Assembly (NCBI GenBank): GCA_950071955.1
Contig: CATMOC010000035.1
Span: forward strand, 1-13,915
Direction: 5' to 3'
Length of the DNA: 13,915 bases
Source of the DNA: an uncultured Mesorhizobium sp.
GTDB taxonomy: Bacteria; Pseudomonadota; Alphaproteobacteria; Rhizobiales; Rhizobiaceae
The stretch's first letter is position 1; every line of letters begins with the position of its first letter. This document shows, piece after piece, positions 7,444 to 13,915 of this stretch. The notes beneath the pieces were generated by a model. The model was not told where the DNA came from. It made no database searches and saw nothing but the letters and a program-made list of their open reading frames with translations. A program made the translations under genes and the position numbers.

Positions 7444-7644
7444 TCAGAAGGCGCAGCCCGGCTTCACGCCGAACAGCTTGAAGAGCGACGCCGCCGGGCA
7501 GAACCCGGTGAAGGAGGACTGCAGGAGGTTCAGGCCGATGAAGACGGTGAACCAGACGAAGAGCGGCGACACCCATACGGTCAGCGCGACCGAGAGCAGC
7601 ACCATGAAGCCGGCGAAGGCGAGGACGGAACGATCGAGAGTCAT
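7444..7644 (-). CDS. DUF2892 / YgaP-type transmembrane protein
   Basis: Small inner-membrane protein of 66 residues matching the DUF2892 family, the membrane segment found at the C-terminus of the rhodanese YgaP and as stand-alone proteins. Two hydrophobic helices (about 8-24 and 27-42) are followed by the signature SFTGFCPAASLFKLFGVKPG, with cysteines at 49 and 64. Stand-alone members are often encoded beside SQR, rhodanese or persulfide-related genes, and the order here fits that. The ATG at 7644 is chosen: GGAG (plus-strand 7652-7655) lies 7 bases upstream and the first helix begins soon after; a start 8 codons earlier is possible but lacks a ribosome site. First gene of a unit with the adaptor (17-base gap) and RND pump, downstream of the repeats at 7662-7701. 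Molecular function unknown. Confidence 0.88.
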   Translation of the reverse strand: MTLDRSVLAFAGFMVLLSVALTVWVSPLFVWFTVFIGLNLLQSSFTGFCPAASLFKLFGVKPGCAF

Positions 7645-7661
7645 TGCGGATCTCCATTGAA

Positions 7662-7702
7662 TGAACACATGAACACTTATGCATGTGTTTTGCGATGTTC
7701 AA
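7662..7702 (-). promoter_or_regulatory. Candidate operator/promoter of the DUF2892-adaptor-RND unit
   Basis: The leader holds a perfect 8-bp inverted repeat AACACATG / CATGTGTT (7664-7671 and 7682-7689, 10-base spacer). It also has a tandem repeat of TGAACAC (7662-7668 and 7670-7676) and a further inverted copy TGTTCA at 7696-7701. Read on the minus strand, a -35-like TTGAAC (plus-strand 7697-7702) is followed at promoter distance by weak -10-like CATAAG/TAAGTG lying within the repeat. This is the layout of a repressor site over a promoter. No candidate repressor gene is in the window, so the factor is unknown. Confidence 0.5.
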
Positions 7703-7724
7703 GTCCCGCGCCGCCGCTTTCGGC

Positions 7725-7758
7725 CGCTCGCCGGCCGGTTTCGCCGGCCGGGGGAGCG
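7725..7758 (-). terminator. GC-rich hairpin after the SQR gene
   Basis: An 8-bp perfect stem CCGGCCGG with a TTTCG loop (7731-7751) is extended outward by CGCTC/GAGCG with a small bulge (7725-7729, 7754-7758). It starts 1-2 bases past the SQR stop. It would separate SQR transcription from the DUF2892-adaptor-RND unit or act as an attenuator. There is no T-run after it on the minus strand, so intrinsic termination is not certain. Confidence 0.5.
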
Positions 7759-7759
7759 C

Positions 7760-9067
7760 TCAGGCGGGCGCCTTGTCTTTCTCCAGGTCGATCTTGACGT
7801 CCTTCAGCTTGTCGATCCCGAGCACCTGAAGCGCGAGCTTCTCGTAGAACGGCTCGGACTTTCCCGACCGGATCTTGTGCAGGAAGTACTTTTCGAACCC
7901 CACCTTGGCCGTGTGGACCCACTTGCCCGAAGCGGACCAGTTGACGTTGCGCGGCGGAATCTGCGGCTGCGCCACGAAGGCGATGCCCGAATCCCCGAAA
8001 TCGGCGAGGCAGACCGCGTTCCAGGTGCCCTGAGCGTCCGGCTCCTTGCCGTCGACCAGGCGGGCGATGTTTCGGGCCGTCGCCGTGACCATGGATTCGA
8101 TCATGAAACCGGTCTTCGGCACGCCCACCGGCACCGGCGTCTTGCCGACCGGCGGGATCGCCACGCACACGCCGATGCCGAATACCTGCGGGAAGGCCGG
8201 ATTGCGCTGGTGCGCGTCGACCACGATGAACCCGCGCGGATTGGTCAGCCCTTCGATGCCGCGCACCGCCTCCACGCCGCGGAATGCCGGCAGCATCATC
8301 ATGAAGCGGTGCGGGAGTTCGTGCACCCGCTGCACCGATCCATCCTCGGCGATTTCCGAGACGTGCAGCGTGGCGGGCTCGACCTTGTCGACCCGGGCAT
8401 TGGTGATCCACTTGATGTGATGCTGGCGAAGCTCGCTCTCGAGCAGACCCTTGGTGTCGCCCACCCCGTCGAGCCCGAGATGGCCGATATACGGCTCAGA
8501 CGTCACGAAGGTCATCGGCACCTTGTCGCGGACCTTTGCGTCGCGCAGTGCCTTGTCGAGGATGAAGGCGAATTCGTAGGCCGGCCCGAAGCAGGATGCT
8601 CCCTGCACGGCGCCGATGATCACCGGGCCGGGATTCTTCACCAGTTCGTCGAACGCGGTCTTTGCCTGCAGAGCATGGTCGACATGGCAGACCGACTGCG
8701 TGTTGGCCGCCGGTCCGAACCCCTCGATCTCGTCGAAGGCGAGGTCCGGCCCGGTCGCTATCACCAGATAGTCGTAGGACAACGTGGATCCGTCGTTGAG
8801 ATCGATCCGCTTCTCGGCCGGATGCACCCTCTTCGCACCCTGCGGGTAGAGTTCGATGCCGCGCCGCCCGAATACCTTGGTGAGATCGACCTCGATCGCC
8901 TCCCGGCTGCGCCAGCCGACGGCGACCCAGGGATTGGATGGAACGAAGGAGTAGCTGCTGCCATTGTTCACGACCGAGACCCGGTGCGCCTTGCCCAAGG
9001 CGTCGCGAAGTTCGTAGGCCATGATCGTGCCGCCGAGCCCCGCTCCCAGAACCACCACATGTGACAT
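7760..9067 (-). CDS. sqr: Sulfide:quinone oxidoreductase-like flavoprotein
   Basis: Predicted FAD enzyme of 435 residues that oxidises sulfide to polysulfide or persulfide and passes electrons to the quinone pool, peripheral on the membrane. The N-terminal FAD-binding motif is VVVLGAGLGG (4-13), and LVIATGPD (101-108) is the second dinucleotide-fold element. By my count the cysteines are at 127 (SVCHVDHA), 159 (GASCFGPAYEF), 301 (GVCVAIPP) and 353 (NAVCLADFGD). Residues 127, 159 and 353 match the three cysteines needed in the Rhodobacter capsulatus enzyme. VPKTGFMIESM is also typical. The ATG at 9067 has a GGGAGG site 8 bases upstream (plus-strand 9076-9081) and starts right at the FAD motif. 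Transcription likely comes from the FNR/FixK-type promoter upstream. A flavocytochrome-c or other disulfide-reductase relative is less likely. Exact SQR type not assigned. Confidence 0.87.
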   Translation of the reverse strand: MSHVVVLGAGLGGTIMAYELRDALGKAHRVSVVNNGSSYSFVPSNPWVAVGWRSREAIEVDLTKVFGRRGIELYPQGAKRVHPAEKRIDLNDGSTLSYDYLVIATGPDLAFDEIEGFGPAANTQSVCHVDHALQAKTAFDELVKNPGPVIIGAVQGASCFGPAYEFAFILDKALRDAKVRDKVPMTFVTSEPYIGHLGLDGVGDTKGLLESELRQHHIKWITNARVDKVEPATLHVSEIAEDGSVQRVHELPHRFMMMLPAFRGVEAVRGIEGLTNPRGFIVVDAHQRNPAFPQVFGIGVCVAIPPVGKTPVPVGVPKTGFMIESMVTATARNIARLVDGKEPDAQGTWNAVCLADFGDSGIAFVAQPQIPPRNVNWSASGKWVHTAKVGFEKYFLHKIRSGKSEPFYEKLALQVLGIDKLKDVKIDLEKDKAPA

Positions 9068-9121
9068 GCCGAATGCCTCCCGTAGGTTGGATATCGCCGG
9101 CCGCGCCGACAGTTCGCATGA

Positions 9122-9162
9122 AACATAAGCGGTCGGGCGCTGCGCGCTTTGATATCGGTCAA
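9122..9162 (-). promoter_or_regulatory. FNR/FixK-type box and class II promoter of SQR gene
   Basis: TTGAT-ATCG-GTCAA at 9149-9162 matches the FNR/FixK/Dnr consensus TTGAT-N4-ATCAA except for one base. Read toward the SQR gene, a -10-like TATGTT (plus-strand 9122-9127) lies 21 bases beyond the box. This is close to the spacing expected when an FNR-family protein sits at about -41.5 and replaces the -35 element. The start codon is 54 bases further on. No similarly spaced -10 is seen toward marC, so the box most likely serves SQR. Which family member binds (FnrL, FixK, Dnr) cannot be told from the site. Confidence 0.6.
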
Positions 9163-9269
9163 CGGATCTCCGGTTGCGCTTTCGCGGACCAGGCATCACG
9201 CTCGCGGTACTGGTTCACCGCTGGTGAGGAGGATATGACTGGGTCCGCAACGGAATGGCGGGGGAAGCA

Positions 9270-9899
9270 ATGCCGAGCATCGACAGCATCTTCAATGCCT
9301 TCGTGACGATCCTCGTCACAGTCGACCCGCCCGGTCTGGCGCCCCTCTTCCTCGCACTCACCAAGGGCATGAACCGGTCGGAGCGCCAGCAGGTGGGGTT
9401 GCGGGCTTCCATCATCGGTTTCCTGGTACTCGCCCTCTTCGCGGTGGCCGGCGCGGCGATCCTGTCGGTCTTCGGCATCACGCTGCCCGCCTTCCGGGTC
9501 GCCGGCGGGCTGCTCCTGTTCTTCATCGCCTTCGAGATGATCTTCGAGCGCCGTCAGGAGCGGAAGGAAAAGAGCGCAGACACGGCGATCACCCGCGACC
9601 ACATCCACAACATCGCCGCCTTCCCGCTTGCCATCCCGCTCATTGCCGGGCCGGGGGCGATATCGGCGACCGTGCTGCTGTCGGGCTCCTTCGACAGCGT
9701 CGCAGCGCAGGTCGTGCTCGTCGGCGTGATCCTCGTCTGCATCGCCCTCACCTATCTCGTCTTCCTGCTGGCCGAACGCGTCGACCGCTTCCTCGGCCAG
9801 ACCGGACGCTCGATACTCACCCGTCTGCTCGGGGTCATCCTCGCCGCGCTTGCGGTCCAGTTCGTCGCCGACGGCATCCGGGCGCTGGTGCTGGCGTGA
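9270..9899 (+). CDS. MarC family (UPF0056) integral membrane protein
   Basis: Inner-membrane protein of 209 residues, the standard MarC/UPF0056 length. Six hydrophobic helices lie at about 5-30, 45-67, 72-92, 115-138, 144-168 and 185-205. Family signatures are VTVDPPGLAPLFLALT (helix 1, Asp19-Pro-Pro-Gly22), RVAGGLLLFFIAFEMIF (helix 3) and PLIAGPGAISATVLL (helix 4). Despite the name, a role of E. coli MarC in antibiotic resistance was not supported, and no transport substrate is established for the family. The ATG at 9270 follows GGGGGA (9260-9265); an in-frame ATG at 9255 would add five residues and is possible. Its stop overlaps the GTG of the MFS gene, so the two are co-translated. A strong Shine-Dalgarno with a 23-codon overlapping frame lies just upstream. 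Confidence 0.9.
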   Translation: MPSIDSIFNAFVTILVTVDPPGLAPLFLALTKGMNRSERQQVGLRASIIGFLVLALFAVAGAAILSVFGITLPAFRVAGGLLLFFIAFEMIFERRQERKEKSADTAITRDHIHNIAAFPLAIPLIAGPGAISATVLLSGSFDSVAAQVVLVGVILVCIALTYLVFLLAERVDRFLGQTGRSILTRLLGVILAALAVQFVADGIRALVLA

Positions 9900-11119
9900 C
9901 GCCCCTCCCCCCGGGTGCCGGTCGGTATGCGGCATCTTCGAAAACGGCATCCGTCCTCCTCCTCGTCCTGGCCGAGATGGCCGGCATGAGCCTCTGGTTC
10001 GTCTCGGCGGCCATTCTTCCCGACATGGTGCGCGAGGCGGGGGTGTCCGCGACACGGCAGGCGCTGCTGTCGAGCAGCGTGCAGGCCGGCTTCGTGCTCG
10101 GTGCGCTTGTCGTTTCGATCAGCGGCATCGCAGACCGGCTTGACCCCCGGCGCGTGTTCGCCGCGTCCGCCTTCCTGGCCGCCGCCGTCAACCTGTCTCT
10201 GCTCGCCCTCCCCATCGGCGGCAACGCCGCCATCGCCGCGCGGTTCGCCACCGGGGCGCTTCTGGCCGGCGTGTACCCGATCGGCATGAAGATCATCGTC
10301 GGCTGGGGGTTGCGCGACCGCGGATTCCTCGTTGGGCTGCTGGTCGCCGCGCTCACTTTGGGCAGTTCGATGCCCTACTTCGCAGCCTTTCTCGGCGGAG
10401 CGGACTGGCGCCTGACCGTCATGGCCGCATCGGCTCTGGCCGGTCTCGGCGGCCTCCTTGTGCTGGCGACAGGTCTCGGCCCGCATCACGTGCGCGCTTT
10501 ACGTTTCGAGCCGTCGGCGATCAGGCTCGCCTGGACCAACCGAGAGATCCGCTACGCCTATTGCGGCTATTTCGGCCACATGTGGGAACTCTTCTCCATG
10601 TGGGCCTGGATCGGCGCTGCCTCGGCCGCATCCTTCTCGTTCAGCATGGCTGCCGAGGAAGCGCAGAGCCTTGGCAAGCTGACGGCGTTCCTCGCCATCG
10701 CGCTCGGCGCCATCTTCTGCGTGCCGGCCGGCTGGGCGGCCGACCGCGTCGGCAAGGCGGAAGTGACGATCGTGGCCATGGCCGCCAGCGGACTGGCCGG
10801 GCTTCTCACGGCAGCGACCTTCGGCGGCGCGCCCGCGATCACGAGCGCGCTGGTGCTTCTGTGGGGCATATCGGTCATTCCGGATTCCGCCCAGTTCTCC
10901 GCGATCGTGGCCGACAAGGCGCCGCCTCACCTCGCCGGCAGCCTTCTGACCTTCCAGACGGCGATCGGCTTCGCGCTGACCATTCTCACCGTGCAGATGA
11001 CCCCGGTCGCCGCGCAGGCCTTCGGCTGGCCGCCTGTGCTGGCGGCATTGGCGGCGGGACCGTTCCTCGGCATCGCTGCCATGTGGCCGCTCAGGCGGAC
11101 CAGGGCGAAGGAGAGCTAG
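9896..11119 (+). CDS. MFS transporter
   Basis: Major facilitator superfamily permease of 407 residues with about 12 membrane helices, in the inner membrane. The first half begins with LLLVLAEMAGMSLWFVSAAI. The loop 2-3 motif A is present in weakened form (GIADRLDPRR, 77-86), and the second-half counterpart GWAADRVGKAE is at 279-289, giving the duplicated MFS layout with a cytoplasmic centre around 195-215. Conserved features do not identify the substrate; it could export drugs or take up small anions. The GTG start at 9896 overlaps the MarC stop (GTGA), and a hydrophilic lead of about 17 residues precedes helix 1. No tight homology to a named transporter is recognised. It ends about 90 bases from the convergent GyrI-like gene. 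Confidence 0.87.
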   Translation: MTPLPPGAGRYAASSKTASVLLLVLAEMAGMSLWFVSAAILPDMVREAGVSATRQALLSSSVQAGFVLGALVVSISGIADRLDPRRVFAASAFLAAAVNLSLLALPIGGNAAIAARFATGALLAGVYPIGMKIIVGWGLRDRGFLVGLLVAALTLGSSMPYFAAFLGGADWRLTVMAASALAGLGGLLVLATGLGPHHVRALRFEPSAIRLAWTNREIRYAYCGYFGHMWELFSMWAWIGAASAASFSFSMAAEEAQSLGKLTAFLAIALGAIFCVPAGWAADRVGKAEVTIVAMAASGLAGLLTAATFGGAPAITSALVLLWGISVIPDSAQFSAIVADKAPPHLAGSLLTFQTAIGFALTILTVQMTPVAAQAFGWPPVLAALAAGPFLGIAAMWPLRRTRAKES

Positions 11120-11211
11120 AGCCACGCGAATTCGCGCAAAAGCATCGACGCTCGCGGCGGATTTCAAGGTTCGCGGACGACCCGATGCAAGCCTCGCCTC
11201 GCGCCGCCCCG

Positions 11212-11712
11212 TCAGGCGATCGGCAGCATCAGCCGCAGCATCGGCAACCCGTCGAAATCGACGTCGGCCGCATATTCCTCGCGGTGATGCGGTCCGTCCC
11301 TCGGGCGCACATGCCCGACCATGCCGATCCACTCGATCATCCGACCGTAGCGTTCGACGACATCACCGTCGGTATCGGAGTGCCATACTGTAGCGTATTT
11401 CCGCGCCGGGAGCGCGAGCTCCGTCCAGGCCTCTTCGCTGGCCGCCTCGCGCTCGCCCCTCTCGAATCCGACGAACGTACGAAATCGTCCCGGCCCCGTA
11501 TTCCAGGAGACGCCGACGATCGAGCCGCCCCAGAGCGATCGTCCCAGGTCGCCGCTGCGCGCCTGCACCGTCTTCAACACCGAGCGGACCGCGCCGGCGG
11601 CTGCCTCCTCATGGGTCCCCTCCCAGAAAAGGCCCTCGAGATCCTGCGCCGGCCGCTCGGTTATGCCGAACTCTCCGAATGCAGGCGCTTGCGGGCCGCA
11701 CAACAGACACAT
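11212..11712 (-). CDS. GyrI-like / AraC effector-binding domain protein (stand-alone)
   Basis: Protein of 166 residues that looks like a single GyrI-like small-molecule-binding domain, the fold found in SbmC/GyrI and at the C-terminus of AraC- and MerR-type regulators. Supporting pattern: ALPARKYATVWHSDTDGDVV (about 101-120), then the helix YGRMIEWIGMVG and the closing DFDGLPMLRLMLPI, the usual strand at the end of this domain. There is no DNA-binding domain, so it may bind a ligand, act as a hydrolase-like or sequestration protein, or inhibit a partner. The N-terminus is unusual: MCLLCGP carries a CxxC pair. The ATG at 11712 has only a distant GGAG (12 bases), so the start is less certain, but no better in-frame start is visible. 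It converges on the MFS gene and is alone on its strand here. Confidence 0.65.
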   Translation of the reverse strand: MCLLCGPQAPAFGEFGITERPAQDLEGLFWEGTHEEAAAGAVRSVLKTVQARSGDLGRSLWGGSIVGVSWNTGPGRFRTFVGFERGEREAASEEAWTELALPARKYATVWHSDTDGDVVERYGRMIEWIGMVGHVRPRDGPHHREEYAADVDFDGLPMLRLMLPIA

Positions 11713-11918
11713 GGATCAGAAAGGCTCCGGTTGGGCGGAGTGCCAACGACATGCGCAGGGACACTCCCTCTGATTTCCCGATGCGGAAACATGCCTACAA
11801 ACTCGGCGCGTGTAAACTTCCTCCTCGCCCGTGTCGCCCGACGGCATCGCCGCTAACGCGTCCGCCGCGTGATGCGAAGCGGTTGCGAACAAAGCGGAAA
11901 CGGGCTTCATTCCCGCGC
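11713..11918. other. Divergent intergenic gap, GyrI-like gene / helicase
   Basis: About 200 bases between two divergent genes must hold both promoters. I could not place convincing -35/-10 pairs for either, found no long inverted repeat, and no short open frame with a ribosome site. Confidence 0.4.
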
Positions 11919-13915
11919 ATGAACCTCGCCCTCCGTGATTCGCCCCTTGCCCGGGAGCCGAAGGATTATCTCGCGCGCCTGAACCGGGAGCAGCGGGCGG
12001 CCGTCGAACATGGGGGTGGCGAAGTGGCCGCTCCGCTGCTGATCATCGCCGGCGCCGGCTCGGGCAAGACCAGCACGCTGGCGCATCGCGTGGCGCACCT
12101 GATCGTCAAGGGTGCCGATCCGCGCCGCATCCTGCTGATGACGTTTTCCCGCCGGGCGGCGTCGGAGATGACGAAGCGGGTCGAGCGGATCGCGGCGGAG
12201 GTGATGGGCGACAAGGCCGCCGTGCTGACGGAAGGCCTGAGCTGGGCTGGCACCTTCCACGCGGTCGGCGCGCGGCTGCTGCGCGACTATGCGCTGGAAA
12301 TCGGGCTCGATCCGGCCTTCACCATCCACGACCGCGAGGATTCGGCCGACCTGATGAACCTCGTCCGGCACGAACTCGGCCTGTCGAAGACCGAGAGCCG
12401 CTTTCCGGCAAAGGGCACGTGCCTGGCCATCTATTCGCGCGTGGTCAACGCACAGGCCGAACTGGAGCCGGTGCTGGCCAAGAACTTTCCCTGGTGCGTC
12501 GGCTGGGCGCAGGAACTCAAGACGCTGTTCGCCGCCTATGTCGACGCCAAGCAGGCGCAGAACGTGCTCGACTACGACGACCTGCTGCTCTGGTGGGCTC
12601 AGATGTGCGCCGAGCCGGCGATCGCGGAGCATCTCTGCGCCCGCTTCGATCACATCCTGGTCGACGAATACCAGGACACCAACCGCCTGCAAGCGGCGAT
12701 CCTCATCGCGCTGAAGCCGGACGGGCACGGGCTGACGGTGGTCGGCGACGACGCGCAGTCGATCTATTCCTTCCGCGCCGCGGAGGTGCGCAACATCCTC
12801 GATTTCCCGGCCCTGTTCGCGGAGCCGGCCGGGATCGTCACGCTCGACCGCAACTACCGCTCGACCGACACACTGCTCGCCGCCGCCAACGCCGTAATCG
12901 GCGAGGCTTCGGAGCGCTTCACCAAGGACCTGTGGACGGAGCGGCGCTCTTCGGAGAAGCCGCGGCTGGTCACCGTGCGCGACGAGGCCGAGCAGGCGAA
13001 CCATGTCTGCGAAGAGGTGCTGGAGGAGCGCGAGCGGGGCACGCTGCTGAAGCACCAGGCGGTGCTCTTCCGCGCCTCGCATCATTCCGGCCCGCTGGAG
13101 ATCGAACTCACGCGCCGCAACATCCCCTTCGTGAAGTTCGGTGGGCTGAAGTTCCTCGATTCCGCCCATGTGAAGGACGTGCTCGCCGCGCTGCGATTCG
13201 CGGAGAACCCGCGTGACCGGGTGGCCGGCTTTCGGGTCCTGCAGCTGATGCAGGGCGTCGGCCCCTCGGCCGCAAGTGCCGCGATCGAGGCGATGGAGCG
13301 GGCACTCGACCCTGTTCTCGGGCTGCAGTTCTTCAAGCCTCCGGCACGCGCGCAGGACGACTGGCCGGCATTCGTGGAGATGTTTTCCGGGCTGCGCGGA
13401 CAATCCGCGTGGCCCGCCGACCTCGAGCGGGTTCGCCTGTGGTACGGGCCGCATCTGGACAGGAACCACGAGGACGCCGCGGCGCGCCGCGCCGACCTCC
13501 TGACGCTGGAGCAGATCGCGGCCGGCTACCCTTCGCGCGAGCGCTTCCTGACCGACCTGACGCTCGATCCTCCCGACGCGACCAGCGACGAGGCCGGGCC
13601 GCCGCATCTGGACGAGGACTACCTGATCCTCTCGACCATCCATTCGGCCAAGGGGCAGGAGTGGACGAAGGTCTTCGTGCTCAACGCAGTCGACGGCTGC
13701 ATTCCCTCGGACCTCGCCGCTGGCGAGCGCGAGGAGATCGAGGAGGAGCGTCGCCTCCTCTACGTCGCGATGACGCGCGCCAAGGATTCGCTCCACCTGA
13801 TCACGCCGCAACGCTTCTTCGTGCACGGACAGGCCGCGCGCGGCGACCGCCACGTCTATGCGCAGCGCACGCGCTTCATCCCGGACCACATCCTCGACCG
13901 GTTCGACAGATCGGA
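11919..13915 (+). CDS. UvrD/Rep-type superfamily 1 DNA helicase (3' end beyond window)
   Basis: ATP-dependent 3'-5' DNA helicase of the UvrD/PcrA/Rep group; 665 codons are visible and the frame is still open at the window end. All SF1 motifs are in order: Q-motif LNREQRAAV (21-29), Walker A GAGSGKT (45-51), motif Ia TFSRRAASEM, motif II LVDEYQDTN (Asp249-Glu250), motif III VVGDDAQSIYSFRAA, motif IV LDRNYRST, motif V STIHSAKGQEW, motif VI EERRLLYVAMTRAKD (about 608-622). Motif VI is already passed, so only a short tail is missing and the protein is compact, probably about 680-700 residues; a second, non-canonical UvrD paralogue rather than the main repair enzyme is plausible (inference). Motif III reads DDAQ instead of the usual DPDQ. 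The ATG at 11919 is the first in frame before the Q-motif; no clear Shine-Dalgarno precedes it. Confidence 0.93.
   Translation, partial: MNLALRDSPLAREPKDYLARLNREQRAAVEHGGGEVAAPLLIIAGAGSGKTSTLAHRVAHLIVKGADPRRILLMTFSRRAASEMTKRVERIAAEVMGDKAAVLTEGLSWAGTFHAVGARLLRDYALEIGLDPAFTIHDREDSADLMNLVRHELGLSKTESRFPAKGTCLAIYSRVVNAQAELEPVLAKNFPWCVGWAQELKTLFAAYVDAKQAQNVLDYDDLLLWWAQMCAEPAIAEHLCARFDHILVDEYQDTNRLQAAILIALKPDGHGLTVVGDDAQSIYSFRAAEVRNILDFPALFAEPAGIVTLDRNYRSTDTLLAAANAVIGEASERFTKDLWTERRSSEKPRLVTVRDEAEQANHVCEEVLEERERGTLLKHQAVLFRASHHSGPLEIELTRRNIPFVKFGGLKFLDSAHVKDVLAALRFAENPRDRVAGFRVLQLMQGVGPSAASAAIEAMERALDPVLGLQFFKPPARAQDDWPAFVEMFSGLRGQSAWPADLERVRLWYGPHLDRNHEDAAARRADLLTLEQIAAGYPSRERFLTDLTLDPPDATSDEAGPPHLDEDYLILSTIHSAKGQEWTKVFVLNAVDGCIPSDLAAGEREEIEEERRLLYVAMTRAKDSLHLITPQRFFVHGQAARGDRHVYAQRTRFIPDHILDRFDRS

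Noticed and set aside
7690..7702. TTGCGATGTTCAA as a second FNR-type box near DUF2892
   Set aside because: It is one base short of the required 14-base spacing and the left half does not match.
9068..9199. In-frame extension of SQR to an ATG at 9199
   Set aside because: It would cross the FNR-type box and the good Shine-Dalgarno at 9076-9081, and the FAD motif starts right after 9067.
11907..13889. A 660-codon open frame on the minus strand
   Set aside because: It lies antisense to a helicase with every SF1 motif in order. Its translation is Arg/Gly/His-rich with no domain, an effect of high GC in third positions.
1..13915. CRISPR array, tRNA or rRNA genes, transposase, integrase, toxin-antitoxin or phage-defence genes
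   Set aside because: No regular repeats, RNA gene signatures or matching proteins were seen on either strand; the UvrD-like helicase alone is not evidence of a defence system.

Overview
The window is a high-GC, gene-dense chromosomal segment. Codon choice strongly favours G/C in third positions, and the gene types suggest an alphaproteobacterium, probably of the Rhizobiales (an inference from style and families; no rRNA or other marker gene is present). No rRNA, tRNA, CRISPR array, integrase or insertion sequence was seen. Both ends cut through genes: an SDR oxidoreductase lacks its N-terminus at base 1, and a UvrD/Rep-type helicase runs off the end at 13915.

Left block (1-2972). An SDR gene converges on an HxlR-family regulator, and their stop codons share a CTAG. 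The HxlR gene is divergent from a tight three-gene run: RibD-C/DHFR-like protein, YciI-family protein, RibD-C/DHFR-like protein. The 87-base divergent gap holds an 18-bp palindrome that overlaps the likely -10 box of the regulator, so autoregulation and control of the cassette are likely. The regulator has a single cysteine, at position 9, where thiol-sensing HxlR members carry theirs. A gene-poor gap of about 300 bases (2973-3269) follows.

Central block (3270-9067, all minus strand). In transcription order this holds a sulfide:quinone oxidoreductase (SQR) with the three catalytic cysteines, a GC-rich hairpin, a 66-residue DUF2892/YgaP-type membrane protein, a short periplasmic adaptor and a 1066-residue RND pump. 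The adaptor and pump overlap by 4 bases. The SQR promoter carries a near-perfect FNR/FixK-type box with class II geometry. The DUF2892-adaptor-RND unit has its own leader with inverted and direct repeats that look like an operator. Together this suggests a redox- or oxygen-controlled reactive-sulfur module coupled to an RND efflux pump. That coupling is the most interesting hypothesis in the window.

Right block (9270-13915). A MarC-family membrane protein and an MFS transporter overlap by 4 bases (GTGA) and form a plus-strand pair. A stand-alone GyrI-like effector-binding protein lies on the minus strand and converges on the MFS gene. The last gene is a plus-strand superfamily 1 helicase, open to the end of the window. 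Several very long open frames on the strands opposite the RND and helicase genes are by-products of high GC and were rejected.
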